From: Methyloglobulus sp.
GTDB lineage: Bacteria > Pseudomonadota > Gammaproteobacteria > Methylococcales > Methylomonadaceae
Direction: 5' to 3'
Length of the DNA stretch: 64,000 nt
Assembly (NCBI GenBank): GCA_013141505.1
Contig: JABFQX010000023.1
Coordinates: 1 to 64,000, forward strand
This document shows, in pieces, positions 27,099 to 35,778 of the stretch. Positions within the stretch are counted from its first letter, which is position 1; every line of letters starts with the position of its first letter. The notes under the pieces are model-generated. The model saw only the letters and a list, made by a program, of their open reading frames with translations. It had not been told where the DNA came from and ran no database searches. Both the position numbers and the translations under genes were made by a program.

Positions 27099-27499
27099 AG
27101 CCCTGAAAGGGCGATATATCCTAACACAGGGCGCAGCCCTGTGAAGCGACCAAGCCAAAAAGCCCTGAAAGGGCGAGATACGCCAGCGATGGGGATCGCC
27201 CTTCGCCTATGGCAACGCCACGAAACCCAAGCCCTGAAAGGGCGAGATATACCAACACAGGGTGTAGCCCTGTGAAGCTCCCAAAGCCCCGAGGGCAAAA
27301 AGCCCTGAAAGGGCGTAATAGGTTAGGCAGATGCCGCCCCTTTGGGGCTGTGTAATGCGTTCAGTTTATCAAAACCCTGAAAGGGCGAGATATACCAACA
27401 CAGGGTGTAGCCCTGTGAAGTTCCCAAAGTTCCGAGGCCAAAAAGCCCTGAAAGGGCGTAATAGGTTAGGCAGATGCCGCCCCTTCGGGGCTTTGTAAC
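27099..27499. repeat. Composite REP-like palindrome array
   Basis: Six copies of (A)GCCCTGAAAGGGCG lie at 27099, 27161, 27230, 27301, 27372 and 27444. Between them sit other palindromes such as CACAGGG-TGTAG-CCCTGTG and CGCCCC-TTT-GGGGC. Two blocks of about 127 bp, 27229-27355 and 27371-27498, are near-identical direct repeats with a 142-bp period, which shows recent tandem growth. It resembles a BIME-type REP cluster and not a CRISPR, since spacers are themselves repeated and palindromic. It covers the end of hsdS. Confidence 0.85.
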
Positions 27500-28737
27500 T
27501 GTCCTGTCCCTTTAGGGTTGTGTAATTCCCCACGAAACGCCTTTTGCAACACACTCTTTTTCAATTCGTCCAAATCATTGAGGTGTTGTTGGTAGATGGC
27601 TTCTAGTTTTTTGGTTTGGACTGATAGGGCATCCAGTTTTTGGACGATGGTTTGTTGGTCTGATAGTGACATTTTCGGAACAATGAAATTTCGTAAAGCA
27701 GTCAACGACACTGTTTTTTGTGCTGTCCCAGTTGCAGTATCATTTGCTTGCATAAAAGCCTTTGGTGATAAAATCCAATAATATAACCATTTACTACTGA
27801 CATTTTCTTTCGGCCTGATTAAGCCAATATGTCGCTGAAAGCAAAACTCAAAATCGTCTTCTATTAAAACAGGAATGCCATAAGAGCCAGTAACCGTGTA
27901 TAACACATCGCCCTTTTTAGGCTTTCTATTTCCTTTTAATTTCTGAAAATATTCGATTGAAACCGTAAATGTATCTGAAAAATCAATTCGATGGTTTTGT
28001 TTGTTGATGTTTGAGATAGTAATAAATGGCACACCTTCTTGTGTTTTTGGAGGTGGCATATGGTCGCCATCGGTGATGTCAATCGCTAATTCAGATAACC
28101 TTACTTCTTCCCAACCCTCACCTTTATTTTCAAACACCGATTGCAAATAACTATCAAAAAGTTCTTTGGCGTTTTTGAGGTTTTGTTCTGCATTGGCTTT
28201 TGCCTTGGCTATGGCAGCAAAGGCTTCATCTATAATGGCTACTATGCGTTGTTGTTCGGGGAGTGGGGGATGAGGGATTTCTAAGTTTTTAATAAAAGGA
28301 AGTTTTACACCTTGAACAGTCGCCCCAGTTCCTTCTTCTACTATTAAGTGAGAAATGCTTTTTAACCACTGAAATAAATAGCTAACCGATAGCTGAGATT
28401 TTCTCTTAGGAATAATACCCCGAAGATCTTGATTGATTGCTGTATCATTTTCAATTAAAGAAACCTTTCCAAGCCCAACTCTTGTCGCAATTATGATATT
28501 CCCTTTCGGGATAATATTTGTTGAGCTGCTTTTAACAGCTACCTCCGTGATTTTATGCTCGGTTTCTACGATTTTATCGCCTTGCATATCCCTAACAGTA
28601 GCCCAATTAATTGTGCCATTGTAGAATTTCGCATTTGCCTTTGATGGCGTGCCACCTCCAATAACATCACAAACCTCCCCCAGCTTTTTAATTTCCCAAC
28701 CCTCAGGCAACCTCAGTGAATTAGTTACCTCATTCAT
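27466..28737 (-). CDS. hsdS: Type I restriction system specificity subunit
   Basis: DNA-recognition subunit, 423 aa, with two target-recognition domains, each followed by a conserved helical spacer. The first domain starts PEGWEIKKLGEVCDVIGGG and its spacer is LPEQQRIVAIIDEAFAAI; the second begins EGWEEVRLSELAIDITDGDH with spacer LSDQQTIVQKLDALSVQTKKLEAIYQQHLNDLDELKKSVL cut here into its key words QQTIV and LKKSVLQKAFRGEL. I use the ATG at 28737 (MNEVTNSLRLPEGW); it overlaps the preceding nuclease gene by 8 bp. The last 12-15 residues and the stop codon are supplied by the REP array, so the native C-terminus has been replaced; the loss is at the very end, after the functional AFRGEL motif, so activity is probably kept. 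Confidence 0.9.
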   Translation of the reverse strand: MNEVTNSLRLPEGWEIKKLGEVCDVIGGGTPSKANAKFYNGTINWATVRDMQGDKIVETEHKITEVAVKSSSTNIIPKGNIIIATRVGLGKVSLIENDTAINQDLRGIIPKRKSQLSVSYLFQWLKSISHLIVEEGTGATVQGVKLPFIKNLEIPHPPLPEQQRIVAIIDEAFAAIAKAKANAEQNLKNAKELFDSYLQSVFENKGEGWEEVRLSELAIDITDGDHMPPPKTQEGVPFITISNINKQNHRIDFSDTFTVSIEYFQKLKGNRKPKKGDVLYTVTGSYGIPVLIEDDFEFCFQRHIGLIRPKENVSSKWLYYWILSPKAFMQANDTATGTAQKTVSLTALRNFIVPKMSLSDQQTIVQKLDALSVQTKKLEAIYQQHLNDLDELKKSVLQKAFRGELHNPKGTGQLQSPEGAASA

Positions 28738-29728
28738 GATTTTCACCCAACATCTTAGCCAGTTCATGCAGCTTGGCTTGCAAGAGCTTTTTATCCGGCA
28801 GCAAGGTGGTGTAATGTGCAATCAGTGTCGGCGATAGGTGGCGGCTCATGGCATATTCCACCACCTCGTCATCTTTGTCGCTACACAGCAGTACGCCGAT
28901 GCTGGGGTTTTCGTGCGGCTTTTTAACATCCCTATCTAAGGCTTCAAGATAAAAATTGATTTGCCCTAAATGCTCAGGTTTAAATTTTTCAATTTTCAGT
29001 TCAAAGGCAACCAACGCCGATAACCCGCGATGAAAAAACAGTAAATCAATCAAAAAATCACTGTTCCCCACCTGTAAGCGATACTCTTCACCCACAAAAA
29101 TAAAATCACGTCCCATCTCCAAAATGAATTGTTTCATATTGGCTATCAGCGCTTGTTGCAGGTGGTTTTCACTGTGTACTGGCGGCAAGCCTAAAAACTC
29201 CAGCACGTAGCTGTCTTTAAACGTGTTGTCGATAGCGGGATGTAATTCTCTCAGCACTGCCGAGAGGTTTTGATTGCCCAACATGGTGCGTTCAAACAAT
29301 GCGGTATTAATTTGGCGTTCGAGTTCTCGAACCGAGTATTTTTCATTATGTGTTAGCCGTAAATAAAACTCTCGTTCCTCACTGCTCTTGAGCGTCATGA
29401 TCAGTCGATTATGGCTCCACGACAATTCTCGCCACAGTGTGGCGAGTTTTTCATCTTGCTGATACGTTTCATAAAATTGCTTCATTCGCCAAAGGTTTTT
29501 ATCACTAAAGCCTTTAGCCGTAGGATCATTTTGCAGGATAAACCCTGCAAGCTCACGCACCACACCTTTGCCCCACTCAGCATTGTTAACCTTTTGACTG
29601 ATGGTTTGCCCGATAGTCCAGTAAAGTTCAATGAGCGTACTATTGATTTGGGAATATGCTTTTTGTCGCGCGTGACGAATATGGGTTAAAACCTCAGCAA
29701 ATTCAATCTGGGGTTGCATATCACTCAT
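28730..29728 (-). CDS. DUF1016/YhcG-type PD-(D/E)xK nuclease
   Basis: A 332-aa protein with an N-terminal DUF1016 DNA-binding region (AYSQINSTLIELYWTIGQTI) and a C-terminal PD-(D/E)xK nuclease-like domain with FLIDLLFFHRGLSALVAFELK as its core and the block HLGQINFYLEALDRDVK after it. The family is often found inside type I restriction loci and elsewhere in defence islands; its exact role is unsettled. Here it overlaps hsdM by 4 bp and hsdS by 8 bp, so it is a true operon member and likely made with the methyltransferase and specificity subunits. It may add a second nuclease activity or help control restriction. Confidence 0.9.
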   Translation of the reverse strand: MSDMQPQIEFAEVLTHIRHARQKAYSQINSTLIELYWTIGQTISQKVNNAEWGKGVVRELAGFILQNDPTAKGFSDKNLWRMKQFYETYQQDEKLATLWRELSWSHNRLIMTLKSSEEREFYLRLTHNEKYSVRELERQINTALFERTMLGNQNLSAVLRELHPAIDNTFKDSYVLEFLGLPPVHSENHLQQALIANMKQFILEMGRDFIFVGEEYRLQVGNSDFLIDLLFFHRGLSALVAFELKIEKFKPEHLGQINFYLEALDRDVKKPHENPSIGVLLCSDKDDEVVEYAMSRHLSPTLIAHYTTLLPDKKLLQAKLHELAKMLGENHE

Positions 29729-31242
29729 AATAATCCCATTAATGCGTTTAAAACCGCCGCGCTTTCCACATCAAGGGCTTTCATTTCCGCCAAAATTTCT
29801 TGTGGTTGGCGTAAAGCAGCCTCTTCTTTTTTATTAGGGTTTTTGGCACTTAAATCAAAGGTGGTTTGGTCAATGTGTTTTACATTAATCGTCCAAGAAT
29901 TTTCACTTTCTGCTTTGGTTTTTTGTAGTTCAACAAAGTCTGCTAAATCCTGTTCATTCAGCGCATTGGTCTTACCTAAATTTCTGTCTAAATTAAGCTG
30001 ATAAAACCAAACATCCTGGGTGGCACTGCCTTTGTCAAAAAACAACACCACCGTTTTTACGCCTGCCCCTGTAAAAGTACCGCCTGGCAAATCTAACACG
30101 GTATGCAGGTTGCATTTTTCTAACAGCAATTTGCGTAAACTGATCGACGCATTGTCGGTATTGCTTAAAAAGGTGTTTTTAATGACCACACCGCCTTTGC
30201 CACCGGCTTTCAATATCTTGATGAAATGCTGTAAGAACAGGGACGCGGTTTCTCCGGTTTTAATGGGGAAGTTTTGTTGCACTTCGGCGCGTTCTTTGCC
30301 ACCAAAGGGCGGATTAGCCAACACGATGTCGTAGCGGTCTTTTTCCTGTATATCCGCTAGGTTTTCAGCCAAGGTGTTGGTATGGACAATATTGGGGGCT
30401 TCCACGCCATGCAGAATCATGTTCATCGTGCCGATGATGTAGGCCAACGATTTTTTCTCTTTGCCGTAAAAAGTGCTTTTCTGAAGTATTTCATACTCTT
30501 TGGTAGTGAGTTCTCGCCGCTGCCCTGTGCCTGTTTGGGCCTGCCCTGAGCGGGTCGAAGGAGCCTGTCCTGAGCTTGTCGAAGGGTGCTTTAAGTATTC
30601 AAAGGCTTCACACAAGAAACCCGCTGAACCCACCGCGCCATCATAAATTTTGTGGCCTATTTCGGGGGCGACGACTTTGACGATGGTTTTAATCAAGGGG
30701 CGTGGCGTGTAATATTCGCCACCATTGCGCCCTGCATTACCCATGTTTTTGATCTTGTCTTCATACAGATGGCTCATTTCATGCTTTTCTGCATGGGTCC
30801 TAAAGCGCAATTCATCAATACGGTTGATGACTTCGCGCAAGTTGTAACCGCTTTGGATTCGGTTTTTTAATTCCGAGAATATCTCACCAATCTTGTATTC
30901 AATGGTATCCGCGCTATCCGCAGAGGATTTAAACTTTTTGAGGTAGGGAAATAAATGGATGTTGACAAAATCGGCAAGGTCATCGCCTGTGAGGGCGTTG
31001 TGGTCAATGTTGCCATTTTCCAATTTGGGTGCTGCCCAAACAGCCCATTGATATTCGGGCGCAATGATAGGGGTGTAGGTCTTAGCTGTCAGTTCAGCGG
31101 CGGTGGCTTTGTCCCTTTCTAAATCGTCCAGGTATTTTAAAAACAACACCCATGAGGTTTGTTCTACATAATCCAATTCACTACCGCAACCCGCGTCTTT
31201 GTGCAGGATGTCGTCTATATTTTTAAAGACTTGTTCAAACAA
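29725..31242 (-). CDS. hsdM: Type I restriction system DNA methyltransferase subunit
   Basis: N6-adenine methyltransferase of 505 aa; with HsdS it protects host DNA, with HsdR it allows cleavage. The N-terminal helical domain is followed by YYTPRPLIKTIVKVV, SAM motif I (YDGAVGSAGFLCEAF, about 200-214) and catalytic motif IV NPPFGG (310-315). Odd is an in-frame insert at about residues 220-236 with the Ser/Gly/Gln-rich sequence PSTSSGQAPSTRSGQAQ, encoded by two units of a palindromic repeat (30535-30585). It lies in a surface segment between motif I and the rest, so function may be kept. First gene of the operon hsdM, DUF1016, hsdS, hsdR. Confidence 0.93.
   Translation of the reverse strand: MFEQVFKNIDDILHKDAGCGSELDYVEQTSWVLFLKYLDDLERDKATAAELTAKTYTPIIAPEYQWAVWAAPKLENGNIDHNALTGDDLADFVNIHLFPYLKKFKSSADSADTIEYKIGEIFSELKNRIQSGYNLREVINRIDELRFRTHAEKHEMSHLYEDKIKNMGNAGRNGGEYYTPRPLIKTIVKVVAPEIGHKIYDGAVGSAGFLCEAFEYLKHPSTSSGQAPSTRSGQAQTGTGQRRELTTKEYEILQKSTFYGKEKKSLAYIIGTMNMILHGVEAPNIVHTNTLAENLADIQEKDRYDIVLANPPFGGKERAEVQQNFPIKTGETASLFLQHFIKILKAGGKGGVVIKNTFLSNTDNASISLRKLLLEKCNLHTVLDLPGGTFTGAGVKTVVLFFDKGSATQDVWFYQLNLDRNLGKTNALNEQDLADFVELQKTKAESENSWTINVKHIDQTTFDLSAKNPNKKEEAALRQPQEILAEMKALDVESAAVLNALMGLL
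30535..30585. repeat. Palindromic repeat inserted in frame within hsdM
   Basis: Two adjacent units, CCTGCCCTGAGCGGGTCGAA and CCTGTCCTGAGCTTGTCGAA, each followed by GG, lie inside hsdM. They are of the GAGC..GTCGAAGG type that is dispersed in many proteobacterial genomes, and the hairpin at 33251-33307 has a related core. Their insertion added about 17 codons without breaking the frame. Confidence 0.75.
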
Positions 31243-31445
31243 GGTATTTTCCTAATTATGATTTTGATGAATGTGAAGAAAAAAAACCGAGAATGCCATC
31301 CCTACTTAAAAGCACGCAACAACCTTAAGGTTAGTGTCGTTATGCTGATTTCATGCAGGTTATGGTGATGATAGTTTATTCTAAAGATTTATCCATGCCC
31401 AACATTGTAGGCTGTTTGGGTAATCTTAAAGAAAAGCGGCCCCCC

Positions 31446-31474
31446 TTGACTTTTTAATGAGAATTGTTATCATT
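31446..31474 (+). promoter_or_regulatory. Fur box overlapping the bfd promoter
   Basis: AATGAGAATTGTTATCATT (31456-31474) is a 19-bp imperfect palindrome with arms AATGAxAA and TTxTCATT, close to Fur sites of the GAGAATxxTTxTCATT type. It overlaps a promoter with -35 TTGACT (31446) and -10 TATCAT (31468), spacing 16 bp. Iron-loaded Fur would block transcription of bfd. Confidence 0.75.
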
Positions 31475-31505
31475 AACATAACAGTTGATCATTTAGGAAA
31501 TGTTG

Positions 31506-31712
31506 ATGTACGTGTGTGTTTGCAAAGCAGTTACCGATACCCAAATTAAGAATGCGCTTGACGAAGGCGCGTGTTCGCGTCGCGAGTTATTTAAATGCTT
31601 AGGCGTAGGCAAAGACTGCGGTAAATGTAATCCCCACGTAAGAGAATTGCTTCATGACCACAAGCAAACCTTAGTGCAAAACTCGACAATTCCCTCTATA
31701 CTCGCCGCTTAA
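31506..31712 (+). CDS. bfd: Bacterioferritin-associated ferredoxin
   Basis: Small [2Fe-2S] protein that reduces bacterioferritin iron so that it can be released under iron starvation. The 68-aa chain has the ligand pattern C-x-C (MYVCVC) and C-x2-C (DCGKC) and the helix-turn-helix-like fold typical of Bfd (KAVTDTQIKNALDEGACS). I chose the ATG at 31506 because homologues start MYVC and AGGA lies 8 bp before it; the ATG at 31500 is too close to it. A Fur box covers the promoter. Bacterioferritin follows after 25 bp. Confidence 0.93.
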   Translation: MYVCVCKAVTDTQIKNALDEGACSRRELFKCLGVGKDCGKCNPHVRELLHDHKQTLVQNSTIPSILAA

Positions 31713-31737
31713 CCGATGACGAGAACGAGAGGTTGCA

Positions 31738-32202
31738 ATGAAAGGTGATGCTAAAGTAATTGAATTCCTTAATAAGGCACTGACAAACGAACTGACAGCG
31801 GTAAACCAGTATTTTCTGCATGCCAGGATGTACAAAAACTGGGGTTTTTCCAAGCTCAATGAGAAGGAATACCACGAATCCATTGATGAAATGAAACATG
31901 CCGACCAGCTGATTGAGCGCATCCTGTTTCTGGAAGGATTGCCCAATTTGCAGAACCTTGGCAAGCTCAGTATTGGCGAAAACCCTGAAGAGATGCTCAA
32001 ATGCGATCTAAAGCTGGAACTTGAAGCCATTCCGCCACTGAGGGAAGCAATCGCCTATTGTGAGCAAATCAAGGATTATATTTCCAGGGAAGTTTTCCAA
32101 CATATCCTTGAAAACGAGGAAGAACATGTCGATTGGCTGGAAACGCAATTTGAGTTGATAAACAAGATTGGCCTGCAAAATTACCTGCAATCACAAATGT
32201 AA
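31738..32202 (+). CDS. bfr: Bacterioferritin
   Basis: Iron-storage protein that assembles into a 24-mer, binding haem between subunit pairs. The 154-aa four-helix protein has the full di-iron ferroxidase centre: Glu18, Glu51, His54, Glu94, Glu127 and His130, plus the haem ligand Met52. Length matches E. coli Bfr closely. Placed 25 bp behind bfd with GAGAGG before the ATG, so the store and its releasing ferredoxin are made together. A short perfect hairpin follows at 32214-32237. Confidence 0.95.
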   Translation: MKGDAKVIEFLNKALTNELTAVNQYFLHARMYKNWGFSKLNEKEYHESIDEMKHADQLIERILFLEGLPNLQNLGKLSIGENPEEMLKCDLKLELEAIPPLREAIAYCEQIKDYISREVFQHILENEEEHVDWLETQFELINKIGLQNYLQSQM

Positions 32203-32213
32203 ATACGTTAAAA

Positions 32214-32237
32214 TTCTGTTATTGACTCATAACAGAA
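32214..32237. promoter_or_regulatory. Inverted repeat between bfr and trhO
   Basis: TTCTGTTAT and ATAACAGAA make a 9-bp perfect inverted repeat around TGACTC. There is no U-tract, so it may be an operator for trhO or a 3' stem of the bfr message. Confidence 0.35.
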
Positions 32238-32254
32238 CCTAACGCAGAAGATCC

Positions 32255-33217
32255 ATGTCCGAAATAGTTGTTTGCGCCCTTTATAAATTCATCGCCCTGC
32301 CGGATTATCAACAACTAAGGCAACCTTTGCACGAGGTTATGGAAAATAACCACATCAAAGGCACGTTACTGCTTGCCCGTGAAGGTATCAATGGCACGGT
32401 TGCGGGTTCAAGATCGGCGATTGACTTGCTAATCAACTGGCTACGTTCGGATCCCCGATTAAAAGATTTGGACAGCAAAGAGTCCTATACCAACACGCCG
32501 CCATTTAACCGCACCAAAGTTAAGCTCAAAAATGAAATAGTCACGATGGGCGTTGAAGGAATTGACCCACTTCGGGTAGTAGGCACTTATGTGGATCCCA
32601 CGGATTGGAATCGCCTGATCTCCGACCCCGAGGTGCTGTTAATTGATACCCGCAACGATTATGAATACCAGGTTGGCACATTTAAAAATGCGATCAACCC
32701 GACTACCGACAGCTTTAGGCAATTCCCTCAATTTGTTAAGGAAAACCTGGATCCGGCAAAACATAAAAAAGTCGCCATGTTTTGCACAGGCGGCATACGC
32801 TGCGAAAAATCCACTGCTTATTTAAAGGAGCAAGGCTTCGATGAGGTGTACCACCTCAAAGGCGGCATCTTAAAATATCTGGAGAAAGTACCGCCTCAGG
32901 AAACCCTATGGCAGGGCGAATGCTTTGTCTTTGACGAGCGCGTGACCGTCAATCTTGATCTAAAAAAAGGTGACTACGATCAATGCCATGCCTGTCGTAT
33001 GCCGATCACCGAAGCCGACAAGCTGCACGTTACTTACCAAAAAGGCGTCAGTTGCCCGCATTGTTACGACAAAATCACTGAGGAACAGAAACTTCGCTTC
33101 AGCCAGCGGGAAAAACAGATTCAACTTGCCAAAGCCCGTGGCGAAACACACATCGGCTCAGAAGCCGCCAGTGCCTTATTAGCCAAACGTGAAGCCAAAT
33201 TGAAGCGGCAGGCTTAA
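32255..33217 (+). CDS. trhO: tRNA U34 hydroxylase TrhO (rhodanese family)
   Basis: Oxygen-dependent enzyme that makes 5-hydroxyuridine at the wobble position of certain tRNAs (formerly YceA/YbfQ). The 320-aa protein has an N-terminal acylphosphatase-like part ([15 protein letters not shown]), a rhodanese domain with active-site Cys177 in [12 protein letters not shown], and a C-terminal zinc-type segment with CHAC and CPHC. All blocks and the length agree with the family. A long hairpin at 33251-33307 closes the gene against the convergent moeA. Confidence 0.93.
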   Translation: MSEIVVCALYKFIALPDYQQLRQPLHEVMENNHIKGTLLLAREGINGTVAGSRSAIDLLINWLRSDPRLKDLDSKESYTNTPPFNRTKVKLKNEIVTMGVEGIDPLRVVGTYVDPTDWNRLISDPEVLLIDTRNDYEYQVGTFKNAINPTTDSFRQFPQFVKENLDPAKHKKVAMFCTGGIRCEKSTAYLKEQGFDEVYHLKGGILKYLEKVPPQETLWQGECFVFDERVTVNLDLKKGDYDQCHACRMPITEADKLHVTYQKGVSCPHCYDKITEEQKLRFSQREKQIQLAKARGETHIGSEAASALLAKREAKLKRQA

Positions 33218-33250
33218 TTATTGATTCGGCCTCTTATGAAGTTTTAATTT

Positions 33251-33307
33251 CCCTTCGGCTCCGCTCAGGGAACGCTACGGTTTCGTTCCCTGAGCGGAGC
33301 CGAAGGG
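33251..33307. terminator. 24-bp perfect hairpin between trhO and moeA
   Basis: A 24-bp perfect inverted repeat (33251-33274 and 33284-33307) with a 9-base loop lies between two convergent genes. The core CCCTGAGCGGAGCCGAAGGG is related to the repeat inserted in hsdM. It has no T-run but could stop or stabilise transcripts from both sides. Its nature as a dispersed repeat is as likely as that of a terminator. Confidence 0.6.
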
Positions 33308-33400
33308 GCTAAACACCGATTTCAATCTTTAAAAGGCCGGATCAATAAGCTATCACCAATTAAACCCTTGATACAGGACGGCGAATACTTGATCAAGGCG

Positions 33401-34645
33401 TTAAATAAACACACTAAACGGCTCTACCCACACCTTATCACCGGCACTTACCCCATTGGCTTCGGCTGGCAAAATAATATAGCAGTTGCTGCGGCTCATG
33501 GAACTCAAGATGTGCGAGCCTTGATGTCCTGTGGATTCCACAAAAAAATTTCCGTCCGTGTCTTGAGTTAGAATTCCTCTTTGAAAATCTTGTCGTCCCC
33601 GTGATTTCTTTAGCGCTGTGGTGCAAGTTGCCATTAAGCGCAGAGGTTTATTGGCCGCTGCACCGGAAAGCTGAATGAGCGCAGGGGCAACAATTTGTTG
33701 GAATGTGACCATGGCCGAAACCGGATTGCCAGGTAGGCCAAAAAAATAACAGGGACCAATGTTGCCAAATGCAAGCGGCTTGCCGGGTTTGATAGCAATT
33801 TTCCAGAACTTGACTTCGCCGCACTGTGCCAAAATGTCCTTAATGTAGTCAGCATCCCCTACCGACGCACCACCGGTGGTGATAATGACATCATTGTGCT
33901 TGGCGGCTTGCTTAATGGTATCTTCCAACAACTGCCTATCGTCGGCTATAACGCCCATATCGACTGCGTTATAGCAAGGATCAGCCAGCAATCCGGCTAA
34001 CATATATCGATTACTGTCGTAAATTTTCCCTGGTTCCAGAGGCTGACCACCCCCTATCAGCTCATCCCCGGTGGAAAAAAAGGCGATGTTAATTTTAGGC
34101 TTAACAAGCACATCAACAATTCCGGCAGATGCCAATAAACCAAGGTCAGCCGCCGTTAATTTTTTATGTTGCTTAATAAGCAAACCACATTTTGCAATAT
34201 CCTCACCAGCTTCGCGGACATTTTCGCCAGCAACGACAGTTGCCGGGAATACAATATGATCACCATCAACTTTGACCTGCTCTTGGATGACGACAGTATC
34301 GGTTGGAGCCGACAATAAGGCTCCGGTAAAAATCCGTATGCATTGTCCGGCTTGCAATTCACCTTGGAATGGTTTCCCTGCCCATGAGATACCTGATGCC
34401 CTAAGGACGAAAGGCTGTTTGGGGTTAATGTCTATGCTAGATAGTGCATAACCATCCATAGCAGAATTTCTGGAGGTCGGTAGATTGATAGGCGAATAAA
34501 CCGCTTCTGACAACACTCGCCCCAAGGCTTTTTTTAACGCCACACGCTCTTCACCCGCAACCGCTTTTATGGCTGTCCTGATTCCTGTCAAGGCATCATC
34601 AAGGCTTAATAATGGTTTTGCTTCTAGGCTGCACGGATCAATCAT
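33401..34645 (-). CDS. moeA: Molybdopterin molybdenumtransferase MoeA
   Basis: Inserts molybdate into adenylated molybdopterin, the last step of molybdenum-cofactor synthesis. The 414-aa chain has the MoeA domain order, with RNSAMDGYAL near the start, the MPT-binding block TGGASVGDADY and the C-terminal PGNPVSAMVTF region. Its start overlaps the end of mobB by 4 bp, so both are translationally coupled. No molybdoenzyme is encoded in this window, so the cofactor serves enzymes elsewhere. Confidence 0.93.
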   Translation of the reverse strand: MIDPCSLEAKPLLSLDDALTGIRTAIKAVAGEERVALKKALGRVLSEAVYSPINLPTSRNSAMDGYALSSIDINPKQPFVLRASGISWAGKPFQGELQAGQCIRIFTGALLSAPTDTVVIQEQVKVDGDHIVFPATVVAGENVREAGEDIAKCGLLIKQHKKLTAADLGLLASAGIVDVLVKPKINIAFFSTGDELIGGGQPLEPGKIYDSNRYMLAGLLADPCYNAVDMGVIADDRQLLEDTIKQAAKHNDVIITTGGASVGDADYIKDILAQCGEVKFWKIAIKPGKPLAFGNIGPCYFFGLPGNPVSAMVTFQQIVAPALIQLSGAAANKPLRLMATCTTALKKSRGRQDFQRGILTQDTDGNFFVESTGHQGSHILSSMSRSNCYIILPAEANGVSAGDKVWVEPFSVFI

Positions 34646-35169
34646 GTTGTGCCCATAAATCGGTTAATAATAAATGCGGCTATCAGTTCGGGCTGATTCA
34701 GGTCTAATCTTACGAGGTTTTTGGGAATGTCTAAAGGCTCATCGGCTGCAATAGCAATGATGTTGACATCATCAACATAAAGTAAAGGCTTGTTCATCGA
34801 TGGCCTGTACACTTCTATTTTAGGGAAAGCGGTCGCTTTGAAGCCTTCAACCAGTATTAAATCCAGTCCGGATTGATCAAATGCCAGTAGCTGTTCGTCC
34901 AGATCTGGCTCTGTAATGTCCTGAAATTCAGTAATAATCGCCCTTCTGTGGGTAGATACCAGCATAACCGGGGACGCGCCGGCTTCGCGCAACCGAAAAC
35001 TGTCTTTACCGGGCTGGTCGATTTGAAAATTATGGTGGCTGTGTTTGATTAATCCTACACTTAAGCCCCGCCGCTTAAAAATGGGGATCAAGTGCGTTAA
35101 CAGGGTGGTTTTCCCTGTACCGCTAAAGGCCGCAAAGCCCAGTATAGGAACGCTGGCGTTTTTTATCAT
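34642..35169 (-). CDS. mobB: Molybdopterin-guanine dinucleotide synthesis protein MobB
   Basis: GTP-binding accessory protein of MGD-cofactor formation. The Walker A motif FSGTGKTTLLTHL lies about 15 residues from the start and the typical blocks GLIKHSHHNF and FRLREAGA follow. I use the ATG at 35169 (MIKNASVPILGFAA), which best fits the E. coli start; the frame extends to 35205 and an ATG at 35172 is equally possible, since no clear ribosome site marks any of them. It sits upstream of and overlapping moeA. Confidence 0.88.
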   Translation of the reverse strand: MIKNASVPILGFAAFSGTGKTTLLTHLIPIFKRRGLSVGLIKHSHHNFQIDQPGKDSFRLREAGASPVMLVSTHRRAIITEFQDITEPDLDEQLLAFDQSGLDLILVEGFKATAFPKIEVYRPSMNKPLLYVDDVNIIAIAADEPLDIPKNLVRLDLNQPELIAAFIINRFMGTT

Positions 35170-35258
35170 CATCAAATTAACACGGAGTATCGTTAGCGGC
35201 ACCATTCTAAGGTATTATTTAAGCCATAGCTAAGAAATACCGCCCTAATACGGCCAAT

Positions 35259-35771
35259 GTGCCGGAGAAATTGTTGATAAGAATATACCTGGTTTTATTA
35301 TTGGTGCTTATTGCCTTTTATGCGTTAAGGGCATTTAAAAATGCACCGCCAGAAACGCTGGCACGGCTGCTCAAAACGCTAATGCTGTCATTGATTGGCC
35401 TGATATTCATCTACATGGGCGCAACTGGCCGCTTAAATGGGTTGTTTGCGCTAATTGGCTTGTTGACCGCCTTTGCCATCCGCACATTGCCCTCATTAAT
35501 CCGCTATGTGCCCTATCTTCACCGTTTATGGCAGGAGTTTAATGCCGCTAAACAACAATCATCAGGTTCTGCAAGCAATCGCGTTAATACGAAAAGCGCC
35601 ATGACTAGAGAAGAAGCTTACGAAATTTTAGGATTGAAACCCGGTGCATCTGCACAGGAAATCACCGCAACACACCGAAAGTTAATGCAAAAAAACCATC
35701 CTGACCACGGTGGCTCAGACTACTTGGCTGCCAAAATCAATTTGGCAAAAAAAATCCTCCTGAAAAAATAG
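35259..35771 (+). CDS. Membrane protein with C-terminal J-domain
   Basis: A 170-aa protein with one or two membrane helices near the start (IYLVLLLVLIAFYAL; LLKTLMLSLIGLIFIYMGA) and a short J-domain at the end (residues about 110-170) with the HPD motif in KNHPDHGG. The layout, anchor first and J-domain last, resembles the mitochondrial Pam18/TIM14 type and bacterial DjlA-like factors that recruit DnaK to the membrane. The start is a GTG at 35259 with a weak ribosome site; a TTG at 35271 is possible. It is divergent from mobB. Confidence 0.85.
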   Translation: MPEKLLIRIYLVLLLVLIAFYALRAFKNAPPETLARLLKTLMLSLIGLIFIYMGATGRLNGLFALIGLLTAFAIRTLPSLIRYVPYLHRLWQEFNAAKQQSSGSASNRVNTKSAMTREEAYEILGLKPGASAQEITATHRKLMQKNHPDHGGSDYLAAKINLAKKILLKK

Positions 35772-35778
35772 CATCGCA

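Noticed and set aside
27099-27499. CRISPR array
   Set aside because: Units are short palindromes, spacing is irregular, the 'spacers' are themselves repeated, and no cas gene is near. It is a REP-type cluster.
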